A stretch of DNA of 64,000 bases from Alphaproteobacteria bacterium (GTDB lineage Bacteria; Pseudomonadota; Alphaproteobacteria; Elsterales; Elsteraceae), in contig RDXE01000042.1 in NCBI GenBank assembly GCA_004292755.1, positions 1 through 64,000 of the forward strand, given 5' to 3'. Shown one piece after another: positions 35,071 through 45,470 of this stretch. The number at the start of each line of letters is the position of its first letter. Positions within the stretch are counted from its first letter, which is position 1. The position numbers and the translations under genes are program-made. Below the pieces are notes generated by a model, which was not told where the DNA came from, did not search any database, and was given only the letters and a program-made list of their open reading frames with translations.

Positions 35071-36036
35071 GTGCGCACTGAGCTCTATCCGGCGATTGAT
35101 CCGCATGCGTCGGGCATGCTGCCACTCGACGGACGCCACACGATGTATTGGGAACAATCAGGCAATCCGCGCGGACTGCCGGTGCTGTTCCTCCATGGCG
35201 GGCCTGGGGCTGGCGCCTCGCCGACCCATCGGCGGTTCTTCGACCCGTCCTTTTATCGGATCGTGGTGTTTGACCAGCGGGGCGCCGGGCGCTCCTCCCC
35301 GCTTGGCGAGACGATCGACAACACCACACCGCACCTGATCCAAGATATCGAAACCCTCCGCCGCCACTTGGAGATTGACCGCTGGCTGGTGTTCGGCGGC
35401 TCCTGGGGCTCAACGCTGGCCCTGGCCTATGGCGAAACCCACCCGGATCGCGTGTTGGGCTTCATTTTGCGCGGCATCTTCCTCTCCCGACCGGAGGAGA
35501 TCGACTGGTTCCTCTACGGCATGCGCACGGTGTTCCCAGAGGCATGGCGTGACTTTTCAGGCTTCATTCCAGAAGCGGAACGGGGCGATCTGTTGACCGC
35601 CTATCACCAGCGCCTGATGAACCCTGACCCGCGGGTACACCTTCCCGCCGCCCGCTGCTGGAGCCGCTATGAAGGCGCGTGCTCCACCCTGCTGCCGAAT
35701 GTGGAGACCACCACCTCCTTCGGGGAGGATCGCATCGCCGTTGGTCTGGCACGGCTGGAAGCTCAGTACTTCGTGAACAAGATCTTCCTGCCGGACAACG
35801 CGTTGCTGGCCAACATCGGACGGATTCGCAAGCACTGGTGCACGATTGTCCAGGGCCGCTACGACATGGTGTGCCCGCCAATGACAGCCGATGCCCTGGC
35901 CCGCGCCTGGCCAGAGGCGCGCTACATCGTCGTGCCCGATGCCGGGCATTCGGCGTTGGAACCAGGCGTGCGGGCGCAACTGGTTGCTGCGTGCGAACGG
36001 TTCCGGGATGAGCGGCGCGCGGCTGCCGCAGAGTGA
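35071..36036 (+). CDS. pip: Proline iminopeptidase
   Basis: Alpha/beta-hydrolase that removes N-terminal proline from peptides. 321 residues from the GTG at 35071 (AGAGGA upstream), the usual size; ATG codons at 34966 and 35041 are in frame but give atypical tails. Oxyanion-hole HGGPGAGAS (about 42-50), nucleophile Ser111 in GGSWGSTLA, acid in VQGRYDMVCP and His in DAGHSALE are all present, as is the family DQRGAGRS. It is divergent from the ABC1 gene and upstream of the glycine riboswitch. Confidence 0.93.
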   Translation: MRTELYPAIDPHASGMLPLDGRHTMYWEQSGNPRGLPVLFLHGGPGAGASPTHRRFFDPSFYRIVVFDQRGAGRSSPLGETIDNTTPHLIQDIETLRRHLEIDRWLVFGGSWGSTLALAYGETHPDRVLGFILRGIFLSRPEEIDWFLYGMRTVFPEAWRDFSGFIPEAERGDLLTAYHQRLMNPDPRVHLPAARCWSRYEGACSTLLPNVETTTSFGEDRIAVGLARLEAQYFVNKIFLPDNALLANIGRIRKHWCTIVQGRYDMVCPPMTADALARAWPEARYIVVPDAGHSALEPGVRAQLVAACERFRDERRAAAAE

Positions 36037-36120
36037 CCGGGCAACCGACCACAAAGCCCCTCAAACGGCGCGGTTGACGACGGCTTGCGGCTCTGGCATC
36101 CCCTTGGGCACGCCGATGAA

Positions 36121-36320
36121 CCCCGTGGGAGAGACCGGCGCGGCCATCGCTAGCGTCGGCGCCGAAGGAGCAAACGGCCCCGGAAACTCTCAGGCGAAAA
36201 GGACCGCGGGGGAATGGCGCTCTGGAGAGCGGTGCCGACAACGCACCCACCGAAGAGGTCAAGCGCGCCATCGATTTGATGGGGCGTCACTCTTTCAGGT
36301 CTGAGGGACAGAGGGGGTCG
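36121..36320 (+). ncRNA. Tandem glycine riboswitch upstream of gcvT
   Basis: Two consecutive aptamers. The first (about 36127-36208) has GGGAGAG, GCCGAAGGAGCAA and CTCTCAGGC followed by AAAAGGACCG. The second (about 36221-36318) has TCTGGAGAG, CACCGAAGAGGTCAAG, CTTTCAGGT and GAGGGACAGAGGGG. This is the standard cooperative pair that switches on glycine cleavage when glycine is high. Downstream is a small hairpin (CGGTCT/AGACCG, 36334-36347) but no T-run before the gcvT ATG at 36394, so control may be translational. Confidence 0.93.
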
Positions 36321-36393
36321 TGACGCGCCGCATCGGTCTGGAGACCGTCAGCGGGACAGCGTTGCGGCACAGTGCCTGTCGAGAGCGCCGCCC

Positions 36394-37515
36394 ATGCCCG
36401 CCGACCCAATCCCTGTTGATCAGGATTTGCTCACCACGCCGTTGGACGCCCTGCACCGGCGCTTAGGTGCCAAGATGGTGCCGTTCGCGGGCTACGCCAT
36501 GCCGGTGCAATACCCCGCAGGCGTGTTGCAAGAACACCAGTGGACGCGCCAGTCGGCTGGATTGTTCGACGTCTCCCACATGGGTCAGGTCCGCTTAAGC
36601 GGCTCAAATGCTGCCGAGGCGCTGGAGCGTCTGGTACCGGGCGACATCCAGGCCCTCGCCCCTGGTCGGCAGCGCTACACGCTGTTCACCAACGACGCTG
36701 GCGGCATCCTGGATGATTTGATGGTGACCCATGCGGGCGACCATCTGTATCTCGTCGTGAATGCCGCCTGTAAGCACCAGGATCTGGCCCATCTGCAAGC
36801 TCATCTCGAAGGTGTTACGATTACCGCTGCCTTTGATCGTGCCCTGCTGGCCCTGCAAGGCCCGGAAGCCAAGGCCGTGATGGCCGAGCTTGCGCCGGGA
36901 TCAGAGGCGCTGCCGTTCATGGCGGGGGCTGCGCTCAGCGTGGCGGGCGAGCCGTGCTTTGTCACCCGGTCTGGCTATACGGGCGAGGATGGGTTTGAGA
37001 TTTCCATCGCCGCAGACGCCGCCGCAGCCTTGGCCGAACGGCTGCTAGCCGACCCGCGGGTGAAGCCGATTGGCCTTGGTGCGCGTGACAGCCTGCGCCT
37101 GGAGGCGGGTCTTTGCCTCTATGGTCATGACATTGACACCACCACCTCCCCCATCGAAGCGGGTTTGGCGTGGACCATCTCCAAACGCCGCCGGGCCGAG
37201 GGGGGCTACCCCGGTGCGGCGCGCGTGGCGGCGGAGCTGGCATCCGGTCCGACCCGGCGCCGCGTCGGCATCCGGCCCGAAGATAAGGCCCCCGCACGGG
37301 AGGGAACCCAGGTGCTCGACAGCGCTGGCGCCACCATCGGCACCATCACCTCTGGCGGGTTCGGCCCGACAGTGGGTGGACCGGTGGCGATGGGCTATGT
37401 CACCGCGGCCCACGCAACACCTGGAACCGAAGTTCAGCTGTTGATCCGTGGCACCCCGCGCCCTGCCCGCGTCGTACCCATGCCCTTTGCCCCCCACCGC
37501 TACCATCGAGGCTAA
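36394..37515 (+). CDS. gcvT: Glycine cleavage system T protein (aminomethyltransferase)
   Basis: Transfers the methylene group from the H-protein aminomethyl arm to tetrahydrofolate, releasing ammonia. 373 residues. Motifs include MPVQYPAGVLQEH, LFDVSHMGQVRLSG, YTGEDGFEI and GLGARDSLRLEAGLCLYGHD. The Shine-Dalgarno is weak (GAGAG), as expected if the riboswitch controls initiation. It is the first gene of gcvT-gcvH-gcvPA-gcvPB, with gaps of a few bases or less. Confidence 0.97.
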   Translation: MPADPIPVDQDLLTTPLDALHRRLGAKMVPFAGYAMPVQYPAGVLQEHQWTRQSAGLFDVSHMGQVRLSGSNAAEALERLVPGDIQALAPGRQRYTLFTNDAGGILDDLMVTHAGDHLYLVVNAACKHQDLAHLQAHLEGVTITAAFDRALLALQGPEAKAVMAELAPGSEALPFMAGAALSVAGEPCFVTRSGYTGEDGFEISIAADAAAALAERLLADPRVKPIGLGARDSLRLEAGLCLYGHDIDTTTSPIEAGLAWTISKRRRAEGGYPGAARVAAELASGPTRRRVGIRPEDKAPAREGTQVLDSAGATIGTITSGGFGPTVGGPVAMGYVTAAHATPGTEVQLLIRGTPRPARVVPMPFAPHRYHRG

Positions 37516-37518
37516 CCC

Positions 37519-37890
37519 ATGCTGAAATTCTCAAAAGATCACGAGTGGATTCGCGTCGACGGCTCCGTCGGCACAGTCGGCATCACTGCCTATGCGCAGA
37601 GCCAACTGGGCGATGTGGTGTTTGTCGAGGTGCCCGCCGCCGGTAAGGCGCTGCAGGCTGGCCAGGACGCAGCCGTGGTCGAAAGCGTGAAGGCTGCCTC
37701 CGACGTCTATTCGCCGGTGGACGGCACCGTGATCGAAGGCAATGGCGCCCTGAGCGACACGCCGGAACTGGTCAACGAAGACCCGATGGGGGAGGGCTGG
37801 TTCTTCCGCATCTCAATCAGCAACCCAGGTCAGTTGGGCGCGTTGATGGATGAAGAGGCCTACGCCGCCTATCTGGAGGAGCTCGGCTGA
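37519..37890 (+). CDS. gcvH: Glycine cleavage system H protein
   Basis: 123-residue lipoyl carrier that shuttles the aminomethyl group between P, T and L proteins. The lipoylated lysine is K58 in [19 protein letters not shown]; the N-terminus [15 protein letters not shown] is typical. It lies three bases after gcvT and overlaps gcvPA by one base. Confidence 0.98.
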   Translation: MLKFSKDHEWIRVDGSVGTVGITAYAQSQLGDVVFVEVPAAGKALQAGQDAAVVESVKAASDVYSPVDGTVIEGNGALSDTPELVNEDPMGEGWFFRISISNPGQLGALMDEEAYAAYLEELG

Positions 37891-39236
37891 TGCGCTACCT
37901 GCCCCTTACCGAGACTGACCGTCGCCAGATGCTGGCGACCATCGGCGTCAGCTCTGTTGATGATCTGTTTGTCGATGTCCCACCCTCTGCCCGGTTGAGC
38001 GGCCCCATTGCGGGTCTGCCCCATCACCAGGGTGAGTTGGGGGTGGAGCGCGACTTGAAGCGGTTGGCCGCGCGCAATCTGGATGCCGGATCCGTGCCGT
38101 TCTTCCTGGGTGCTGGCGCCTACCGCCACCACATCCCGGCCAGCGTTGACACCATCATCCAGCGCGGTGAGTTCCTCACCTCCTACACGCCGTATCAGCC
38201 GGAAATCGCGCAGGGCACGCTGCAGTACCTGTTCGAATTCCAGACCCAGGTGGCGATGATCACTGGCATGCCAGTCGCCAATGCGTCGATGTATGACGGC
38301 TCCACCGCCTGCGTCGAAGCTGTGGCGATGGCAAACCGGGTGACTCGGCGGACCAAGGCTGTGCTGTCTGGTGGCTTGCACCCCCACTATGCCGAAGTGG
38401 TGAAGACTCACGCCGACCTGTCTGGCTTCACCGTCGCTGCTCCAGGACCCGACCTTGCTGGGACGGAGGATCTCGCGAGCCTGATCGATTCCGAAACATC
38501 CTGTGTGGTGGTTCAGAATCCGTCGGTGTTCGGCCATGTTCGCGATCTACGCCCCCTCGCTGCCGCCGCCCATGCCAAGGGCGCGCTGCTGGTGGTGGTG
38601 GTGACGGAGGTGGTCTCCCTCGGCGCACTCACGCCGCCGGGTGAGATGGGGGCTGACATTGTTGTGGCCGAAGGACAGTCGATTGGCGTCGGCTTGAATT
38701 TCGGCGGGCCCTATGTCGGCCTGTTCGCCACGCAGGAAAAGTTTGTCCGCCAGATGCCCGGCCGTCTCGCAGGCGAAACAGTGGATGCCGATGGCAAGCG
38801 CGGCTGGGTGCTCACCCTGTCAACGCGCGAGCAGCACATCCGGCGGGAGAAGGCGACCTCCAACATCTGCACCAACTCAGGCCTGTGTGCCCTGGCCTTC
38901 ACGGTCCACATGAGCCTGTTGGGGGAGGCTGGCTTCACCCGGCTGGCGGCGCTCAATCATCAATCGGCCTGCCAGACAGCCGACCGGCTGGCGGCAATCC
39001 CCGGCGTTGAGATCGTGCCAACGGCGTTCTTCAACGAGTTTGCAGTTCGCCTGCCGAAGCCAGCCGCAGCCGTGGTTGCGGCCTTGGCCGAGCGACGCAT
39101 CCTGGCGGGGGTACCTGCCTCCCGCCTGTGGCCGGACGACGCGTCGCTCGCCAACATTCTGCTGGTGGCGGCAACTGAAACCGTGACCGATGACGACGTC
39201 GACGCGCTGGCAACAGCGCTGGCGGAGGTGCTGTGA
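37890..39236 (+). CDS. gcvPA: Glycine dehydrogenase (decarboxylating) subunit 1
   Basis: N-terminal half of the split P protein, 448 residues, which with GcvPB decarboxylates glycine on PLP and loads the H protein. Motifs: [18 protein letters not shown] start, [29 protein letters not shown], and [14 protein letters not shown]. Split gcvP is common in Rhodospirillales. It shares one base with the gcvH stop. A GTGGTGG run near 38590 encodes a valine stretch, not a repeat. Confidence 0.97.
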   Translation: MRYLPLTETDRRQMLATIGVSSVDDLFVDVPPSARLSGPIAGLPHHQGELGVERDLKRLAARNLDAGSVPFFLGAGAYRHHIPASVDTIIQRGEFLTSYTPYQPEIAQGTLQYLFEFQTQVAMITGMPVANASMYDGSTACVEAVAMANRVTRRTKAVLSGGLHPHYAEVVKTHADLSGFTVAAPGPDLAGTEDLASLIDSETSCVVVQNPSVFGHVRDLRPLAAAAHAKGALLVVVVTEVVSLGALTPPGEMGADIVVAEGQSIGVGLNFGGPYVGLFATQEKFVRQMPGRLAGETVDADGKRGWVLTLSTREQHIRREKATSNICTNSGLCALAFTVHMSLLGEAGFTRLAALNHQSACQTADRLAAIPGVEIVPTAFFNEFAVRLPKPAAAVVAALAERRILAGVPASRLWPDDASLANILLVAATETVTDDDVDALATALAEVL

Positions 39237-39237
39237 G

Positions 39238-40812
39238 ATGACCCAGATGGACCGATCCCAGGGCCGCCTAGCCCGCCCCGCCAATGATGATGCCGACACG
39301 CTGGCGCCCGTCGTCACCGCCTCGGGCCATCGCGCCTTGCTGTTGGAAGAGCCGTTGATCTTCGAACAGGGCGCCGATGGCCGCACCGGGGTAGACCTGC
39401 CGGAGCCTGCTGGCCGCCCGAGCCGCCTTGGCGGATTGGACCGGCGCGGTGCGATTGGCCTGCCCGGCCTGTCAGAGCCGCAAGTGGTGCGGCACTTCAC
39501 GCGGCTCAGCCAAAAAAACTACGGCATCGACAGCGGGTTCTTCCCGCTCGGCTCCTGCACCATGAAGCACAATCCGCGCCTGAATGAAAAAATGGCGCGG
39601 CTGCCCGGCTTTGCCGACCTCCACCCGCTGCAACCGCCTGAAACCGTGCAGGGTGCTCTGGCGCTGATTCATGAGTTGGCCCATTGGCTGACCACCCTGA
39701 CCGGCATGCCCGCCGTCGCCCTGTCCCCTGCGGCGGGTGCCCATGGCGAGTTCTGTGGGATGGCTGCGATCCGCTCTGCTTTGGCGGCCCGGGGGGATGT
39801 GCGCAGGCGCGTCCTGGTGCCAGAGAGCGCCCATGGCACGAACCCGGCGACGGCTGCGGTGTTGGGCTATGAGGTCGACCCGATTCCAGCAACCGACCGG
39901 GGCCGGGTTGATCTAGCCGCCTTCAAGGCCAAGCTGGGCAGTGATGTTGCCGCCGTGATGATCACCAACCCAAATACCTGCGGGTTGTTTGAGGATGAGA
40001 TCCAGGACATCAGCCGCCTGATTCATGAGGCCGGTGGGTTCTTTTACTGCGACGGTGCCAATTTCAACGCCATCGTTGGCCGGGTCCGCCCTGCTGATCT
40101 AGGCGTTGATTGCATGCACATCAACCTACACAAAACCTTTTCCACCCCCCATGGCGGCGGCGGCCCAGGGTCGGGACCTGTGGTGCTGTCGGCTGCCTTG
40201 GCTCCCTATGCGCCCTTGCCAATGGTGGTGATGGAGCAAGGGCAGTATCGCCTGGTCGAAACCGCTGAGGGCGACGCTGCCGCCAGCTTCGGTCGTCTCA
40301 AGGCGTTTCACGGGCAAATGGGCATGTTTGTGCGCGCCCTTGCCTATATGAAGAGCCATGGTGCCGATGGCTTGCGGCAGGTCGCGTCTGACGCCGTGCT
40401 GAATGCCAACTACATCCTGGCCCGCCTGAAGGGCGACATCACGGCCTCCTTCGAGGGGCCGACCATGCATGAAGCCTTGTTCGATGACCGGTTCCTGAAG
40501 GATACCGGTGTCTCTACCCTCGATTTCGCCAAGGCGCTGATCGATGAGGGTTTCCACCCGATGACCATGTACTTCCCCCTGGTGGTGCATGGCGCAATGC
40601 TGATTGAGCCGACTGAAACGGAATCGAAACAGTCCATCGATCAGTTCTGCGACACCATGCTCAGCCTCGCCCGCCGGGCAAAGGAGGGGGATGCCGCCAG
40701 CTTCCAGGCAGCCCCACGCCTGACCCCGCGTCGGCGCCTGGATGAAACCCAAGCTGCCCGCAAGCCGGTGCTGCGCTGGACACAGCCAGCCCTGCCAAAG
40801 GCAGCCGAGTAA
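39238..40812 (+). CDS. gcvPB: Glycine dehydrogenase (decarboxylating) subunit 2
   Basis: C-terminal half of the split P protein, 524 residues from the ATG at 39238 (GGAGG upstream, one base after the gcvPA stop). PLP is bound by K299 in INLHKTFSTPHGGGGPGSG; other motifs are GSCTMKHNPRLNE and HGTNPATAAVLGYEV. Last gene of the operon; an imperfect long hairpin follows. Confidence 0.97.
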   Translation: MTQMDRSQGRLARPANDDADTLAPVVTASGHRALLLEEPLIFEQGADGRTGVDLPEPAGRPSRLGGLDRRGAIGLPGLSEPQVVRHFTRLSQKNYGIDSGFFPLGSCTMKHNPRLNEKMARLPGFADLHPLQPPETVQGALALIHELAHWLTTLTGMPAVALSPAAGAHGEFCGMAAIRSALAARGDVRRRVLVPESAHGTNPATAAVLGYEVDPIPATDRGRVDLAAFKAKLGSDVAAVMITNPNTCGLFEDEIQDISRLIHEAGGFFYCDGANFNAIVGRVRPADLGVDCMHINLHKTFSTPHGGGGPGSGPVVLSAALAPYAPLPMVVMEQGQYRLVETAEGDAAASFGRLKAFHGQMGMFVRALAYMKSHGADGLRQVASDAVLNANYILARLKGDITASFEGPTMHEALFDDRFLKDTGVSTLDFAKALIDEGFHPMTMYFPLVVHGAMLIEPTETESKQSIDQFCDTMLSLARRAKEGDAASFQAAPRLTPRRRLDETQAARKPVLRWTQPALPKAAE

Positions 40813-40825
40813 GCCTGGGGACACA

Positions 40826-40879
40826 CTGCCGCGGATGTGGGGGAGCGGACGCAATCCCGCTCTAACAAATCCGCGGCAG
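40826..40879. terminator. Stem-loop shared by the gcvPB and hypE 3' ends
   Basis: CTGCCGCGGAT (40826-40836) pairs exactly with ATCCGCGGCAG (40869-40879); a nested GAGCGG/CCGCTC stem lies inside. The right arm encodes the last codons of hypE (PRI before the final Cys). It separates the two convergent operons. No T-run is present on either strand. Confidence 0.5.
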
Positions 40880-41893
40880 CTGTTCGCCCATCAACCAATC
40901 CAGAATGCGCGTACCGCCTAGTTCGGTCTTCAGCTGGACGAAATGGCGCGGATCGTCGGTCACGGTGCCAATCAGCGCGGCATCCCGACCCTTCGGGTGG
41001 GCGCGGGCCACGGTCAGCAGGCGATCAGCCGCGTCTGGCGCCACAATTGCCACCAGTTTGCCCTCGTTTGCGACTGTCAGCGGGTCAATGCCCAGCAATT
41101 CACCGGCTGCATGCACGGTGGGTCGGATCGGAATGGCGGTTTCGTCCAACAGAAAGCCGCAGGCCCCCGCCCAGGCGAGTTCATTCACTGTTGCGGCCAA
41201 CCCACCGCGCGTGGGGTCGCGCAGACAGCGCACACCGCTGACCGCCAGCAAGCTGGCGACCAGATCAACCAACGGCTGGCAGTCTGACTGAAGGTCACCA
41301 GCAAATCCCAGGCCTTCGCGCAGCGACATCAAGGTCATGCCATGGTCCCCCAGCGTGCCGGAGACCAGCACCCGGTCGCCGGGGCGAATGGCCGAGGCCT
41401 CTAGTGTCACGCCATCGGGCACCACGCCGACGCCAGCGACCGACAAAAACACACCGTCCCCCTTGCCGCGCTCCACCACTTTGGTGTCCCCGGCCACCAC
41501 CGGCACGGGAACCGCGGCCGCGGATGCCGCCAGCGACTGGGCCAGCCGCTCAAGCTCCTGCAGGGGCAACCCCTCCTCCAGCACCATGGAAACCGTGAGG
41601 GCGAGGGGGCGGGCACCGCGCATGGCCAGATCATTGACGGTGCCATTGATGGCAAGCGAGCCCATGTCCCCACCGGGAAACCACCGTGGAGCAACCACCG
41701 AGGCATCAGTGGTCACGGCCAAGCGTCCGCTCACGGGCGGCAACAGCGCGGCATCGCCATCCTGCACGTCCCGCAAATGCTTCCGAAACAGCTCTGCGAT
41801 CAGCTGCGCCATCGCCCGACCGCCGCCACCGTGGAACAACTCCACCGTGCCCGTGAGGTCGAGCCGACGGGAGAAGGGGGACGCGGCGGTCAT
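40862..41893 (-). CDS. hypE: Hydrogenase maturation factor HypE
   Basis: Converts the carbamoyl thioether on its C-terminal cysteine to a thiocyanate, the source of the two CN ligands of the NiFe centre. 343 residues, ending in the obligatory PRIC. The N-terminus has ELFHGGGGRAM and the ATP-binding VVAGDTKVVERGKGDG of the AIR-synthase fold. The ATG at 41893 overlaps the hypD stop as ATGA. Last gene of the hydrogenase operon. Confidence 0.97.
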   Translation of the reverse strand: MTAASPFSRRLDLTGTVELFHGGGGRAMAQLIAELFRKHLRDVQDGDAALLPPVSGRLAVTTDASVVAPRWFPGGDMGSLAINGTVNDLAMRGARPLALTVSMVLEEGLPLQELERLAQSLAASAAAVPVPVVAGDTKVVERGKGDGVFLSVAGVGVVPDGVTLEASAIRPGDRVLVSGTLGDHGMTLMSLREGLGFAGDLQSDCQPLVDLVASLLAVSGVRCLRDPTRGGLAATVNELAWAGACGFLLDETAIPIRPTVHAAGELLGIDPLTVANEGKLVAIVAPDAADRLLTVARAHPKGRDAALIGTVTDDPRHFVQLKTELGGTRILDWLMGEQLPRIC

Positions 41894-42996
41894 GCGGGCT
41901 CCCGATGGCGACCATAGGCGTAGTATGCCGCGCACGACCCCTCGGGCGAGACCATGCAGGCGCCAATCGGTGTTTGCGGGGTACAGGCGGTGCCGAACAC
42001 TTTGCAGTCCTGTGGTTTCTTCAGCCCGCGGACAATATCGGCACAGGCGCAGGCCTTGTGATCTGCCACGCTGGCGTAGCCGATGTTGAACCGCCGCTCC
42101 GCATCAAAGCAGGCGTAGCGGTCGGCCAGCGTCAAAGCGCTGTCGGGCATGGTGCCCAGGCCCCGCCAATCAAACTCAGGGCGCAGCGTGAACACCTCGG
42201 CCATCAAGGCTTGGGCGACGGCATTGCCGTCCCGGCTGACTGCACGGGCGTACTGGTTCTCCACCTCCGCCCGCCCGTCGGCCAACTGGCGGACCACCAT
42301 CAAGATCGCCTGCAGCAGATCGAGCGGTTCAAACCCGGCCACCACCACTGGCTTGCGGGCCAGCGCGGCAAAGGGCTCAAACAGCCGCGTGCCGGTGATG
42401 GTGGAAACGTGACCCGGCCCGACAAACCCATCAATCGCAACCCCGCCCTCTAGGATGGCCGTCAATGCCGCGGGGGTCAGGACGTGGTTGCACAGAATGG
42501 AGAAGTTGCCGATTCCGGTTTGGGCTGCCTCCTTCACCGCCAGCGCGGTGGTGGGGGCCGTGGTTTCAAAGCCGATGGCGAAGAACACCACCTCCCGCTC
42601 TGGTTCGGCGCGGGCGATCTTTAGTGCTTCCTGCGGGCCATAGACCACGCGGATGTCGGCCCCGCGCGCCTTCGCACTCATCAACGAGGTGCGGTGTGAG
42701 GCGGGTACCCGGATCATGTCGCCGAAGCTGCACAGAATGGCATTGCGGGTCAGAGCCAGGTCAATGGCTTGATCCAGCCGCCCAATCGGCAGCACGCAGA
42801 CCGGGCAGCCTGGGCCATGCACCAGCTCCACGCGCTCTGGCAGCAGATCGGTCAGGCCGAAGCGGCAGATCGAATGGGTGTGGCCGCCACAAAACTCCAT
42901 TATCCGCCAATGCCGATCGGCTGGAACCGCCGCGTCGATGGCAGCGGCAAGGGTGCGGGCAGTATCGCCCCGCCGAAACTCGGAGACGTACTTCAT
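41890..42996 (-). CDS. hypD: Hydrogenase maturation factor HypD
   Basis: 368-residue iron-sulfur protein, the scaffold with HypC on which Fe(CN)2CO is built. Conserved elements: MEFCGGHTHSICRFG, HGPGCPVCVLP, FAIGFETTAPTTA and the C-terminal [4Fe-4S] cysteines in CADIVRGLKKPQDCKVFG and GACMVSPEGSC. Start overlaps the hypC stop, and its stop overlaps hypE. Confidence 0.97.
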   Translation of the reverse strand: MKYVSEFRRGDTARTLAAAIDAAVPADRHWRIMEFCGGHTHSICRFGLTDLLPERVELVHGPGCPVCVLPIGRLDQAIDLALTRNAILCSFGDMIRVPASHRTSLMSAKARGADIRVVYGPQEALKIARAEPEREVVFFAIGFETTAPTTALAVKEAAQTGIGNFSILCNHVLTPAALTAILEGGVAIDGFVGPGHVSTITGTRLFEPFAALARKPVVVAGFEPLDLLQAILMVVRQLADGRAEVENQYARAVSRDGNAVAQALMAEVFTLRPEFDWRGLGTMPDSALTLADRYACFDAERRFNIGYASVADHKACACADIVRGLKKPQDCKVFGTACTPQTPIGACMVSPEGSCAAYYAYGRHREPA

Positions 42997-43205
42997 ACGA
43001 CACCTTCCATGGCGGCAAGAGTGGCGGCTGCAGCCTCGGGATCGATGCGCGACAGGGCATAGCCAACATGGACAACCAGCCAGTCGCCCACCCTGGCATC
43101 GGGCACCAGGGCGACCGAAACCTCCATCGAGACGCCGTTGGTGGCCACTTTGGCCCGGCCGTCGGCGACCAATTCAACCACCTGAGCAGGCATGGCGAGG
43201 CACAT
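42993..43205 (-). CDS. hypC: Hydrogenase maturation chaperone HypC
   Basis: 70 residues with the signature MCLAMPAQV; the N-terminal Cys2 binds the iron fragment. It carries Fe(CN)2CO from HypD to the large-subunit precursor. It lies six bases after hypF and overlaps hypD. A longer paralogue, HupF, is in the same operon. Confidence 0.97.
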   Translation of the reverse strand: MCLAMPAQVVELVADGRAKVATNGVSMEVSVALVPDARVGDWLVVHVGYALSRIDPEAAAATLAAMEGVV

Positions 43206-43211
43206 GGCAGA

Positions 43212-45470
43212 TCACCTCTCGGGTGCGGGTGTGAACAGTGAGGCAGGCGCCTGGCAGCCAAGCCAGGCTTGGCCCAAGGACAGGCCGCCATCATTTGCAG
43301 GGGCTGCTTCTGGCAGCAGGGCGGTCAGGCCGCGGGCAGCAAAGCCCGCCACCAGCGCCTCAGCCAGCACGGCATTCATCAGACAGCCGCCACCCAGCAG
43401 CACAACGTCGTGTGCGTGCGGCGCCGCCCAATCCACCAAGGCAGCAGCCAGCGTGCCGTGAAACAGCTCAGCGCCGGTTGCTGGATCGCACTCCAGCAGG
43501 GCTGCCAGCAATGGGCGCAGGTCAAGCACCCCCTCTGGCGTGATGCGCCACCCGCCGGGCAGCACCTGGGGACGACGGACCAGGGATTCGAGCCGCATTG
43601 GCGCCTCGCCCTCATACCCAGCGGTCTCGGCAAGGCCCAGCAAGCCAGCGGCAGCATCAAACCACCGCCCGCAGGACGTGGTGCGCGGCACCCGACCCGT
43701 CGCCAGCATCGCCGCAAGCGGCGCGGCCAGCGGTTGGTCAGCAAACCGCGCCGCGATCTCCACCTCGCGGCCCAGCACAGACAGCGCAGCAGCTGCCATC
43801 CGCCAGGGCTCACGCGCTGCGCGGTCGCCTCCTGGCTGCGGCAACGCCCACAAATGACCCAGGCGCTGGCAGGCAAGCCCATCCAGGCGCAGCAGCTCGC
43901 CCCCCCAAGCACCGCCATCAGCACCATAGCCATAGCCATCCAGGGCAAGGCCAACCACGGGTTGGGTGCAACCATGCTCGGCTGCGACAGCCGCCAGATG
44001 GGCGTGGTGGTGCTGCACCGCGAGGCTGGGCACGCCAAACGCCTCCGCCATCAGCGTGCTGGCGAAGTCCGGGTGGCGGTCATGGACCACACGTTCGGGC
44101 TGGATCGCCAGAATCGCCGCCATGTGGCGGATGGTGTCCAGGTGAAAGGCGCGGGTTGATGCGTTATCCAGATCACCCAGATGCTGGGACAAGAACGCCT
44201 CTCGCCCACGGGTCAGGGTGATGGTGGTTTTCAAATGGCCGCCTACCGCCAGCGTTGGCGGGCCGTCCGCTGGCAGCTCAATTGCCTCTGGAACAAAGCC
44301 CCGTGCGCGCCGAATGGGCCGCACCCGGCCCGCACTCCAGCGCACCACACTGTCATCGCTGCGGATCAGGATGGCGCGATCATGGTCGAGGGTTTGGTCC
44401 ATCACCGTTGGCGGCAGGTCGGCTGCACTGATTGCCAGCGGCTCGCCACCGCGGTTGGCTGACGTGGCGACCAGAGCGATGGGACAGGGTGCATCCCGCC
44501 ACTCGGGCGCGGTGGGACAGCCCGCAAGATGCCAGAGCAACAACGCCTGGATTGGCGTGGCTGGCAGCATCACCCCCAACCAATCAAGGCCAGGGGCAAG
44601 ATCGCGCGCTAGGCCATCGATCTGAGTGTGACGGCGCAAAATCACCACGGGCCGCGCCGGACTGGTCAAAGCAGCCTGCTCCGCCGGTGATACCGCCGCC
44701 CACAGCGCGGCACTGGCAGGGTTCAACACCAGCAGGGCGAAGGGTTTGCCATCGCGCTGCTTGGCCTGACGCAAGCGTGCGACGGCTGCTGTCTCATCGG
44801 CCCGGCACAGAAGCTGAAACCCCCCGAGACCCTTGACCGCAAGGCACCCGCCACGGGCGAGCAAGTCAGCCGCAGCCGCCACCGGCAGGGACAGCGTCGG
44901 CCCGCAGTCGGGACAGGCGATGGGTTGGGCGTGGAACCGCCGATCGCCGGGGTCGCGATACTCCCTCTCGCAGGCCGGGCACAGCGGAAAGGTCGCCATC
45001 GTTGTGTTTGGCCGGTCATAGGGGACGGCATGGGTGATGGTGTGGCGCGGCCCACAATTGGTGCAGGACAGGAATGGATGCTGGAAACGCCGGTCCTGGG
45101 GGCTGAACAACTCCCGCAGGCAGTCGGTGCAGATGCCCGCATCGGGCGTGACGGCTGCCGTCGGCGCACCGCCGAGGGAGGTGCGGATCTCGAACGCGGC
45201 CTCATCCGGCTCCGGCGCCAGATCCCGCGGTTCGACCGCGCGAATGCGCGCCAGCGGGGGCGCCTCCACGGTCAAGGCACGGCGGAACCCGCTGAGATCA
45301 CGGCCCTGCACCTCGATCAGCACACCGGCTGCGTCGTTCAGCACAAAGCCGGTCAAACCATGACGCCGCGCAAGCGCGTGGACGAAGGGCCGAAACCCAA
45401 CGCCCTGCACCAGCCCGCGCACCCGCAGGCGCTGGCGCACCAGATCAGGCGTGCGGCGGGGCGCGATCAT
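43212..45470 (-). CDS. hypF: Carbamoyltransferase HypF
   Basis: 752 residues. Uses carbamoyl phosphate and ATP to carbamoylate HypE. Domains: acylphosphatase ([18 protein letters not shown], about 14-100), two zinc fingers ([27 protein letters not shown], about 105-190), YrdC-like (about 205-385), and Kae1-like with HHHAHLAAV. The ATG at 45470 is inside the hypB 3' end, so the genes overlap by 26 bases; a frame extending further back reads through the hypB His codons and is rejected. Confidence 0.96.
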   Translation of the reverse strand: MIAPRRTPDLVRQRLRVRGLVQGVGFRPFVHALARRHGLTGFVLNDAAGVLIEVQGRDLSGFRRALTVEAPPLARIRAVEPRDLAPEPDEAAFEIRTSLGGAPTAAVTPDAGICTDCLRELFSPQDRRFQHPFLSCTNCGPRHTITHAVPYDRPNTTMATFPLCPACEREYRDPGDRRFHAQPIACPDCGPTLSLPVAAAADLLARGGCLAVKGLGGFQLLCRADETAAVARLRQAKQRDGKPFALLVLNPASAALWAAVSPAEQAALTSPARPVVILRRHTQIDGLARDLAPGLDWLGVMLPATPIQALLLWHLAGCPTAPEWRDAPCPIALVATSANRGGEPLAISAADLPPTVMDQTLDHDRAILIRSDDSVVRWSAGRVRPIRRARGFVPEAIELPADGPPTLAVGGHLKTTITLTRGREAFLSQHLGDLDNASTRAFHLDTIRHMAAILAIQPERVVHDRHPDFASTLMAEAFGVPSLAVQHHHAHLAAVAAEHGCTQPVVGLALDGYGYGADGGAWGGELLRLDGLACQRLGHLWALPQPGGDRAAREPWRMAAAALSVLGREVEIAARFADQPLAAPLAAMLATGRVPRTTSCGRWFDAAAGLLGLAETAGYEGEAPMRLESLVRRPQVLPGGWRITPEGVLDLRPLLAALLECDPATGAELFHGTLAAALVDWAAPHAHDVVLLGGGCLMNAVLAEALVAGFAARGLTALLPEAAPANDGGLSLGQAWLGCQAPASLFTPAPER

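Noticed and set aside
38590-38620. GTGGTGG simple repeat
   Set aside because: Encodes a valine run inside gcvPA.
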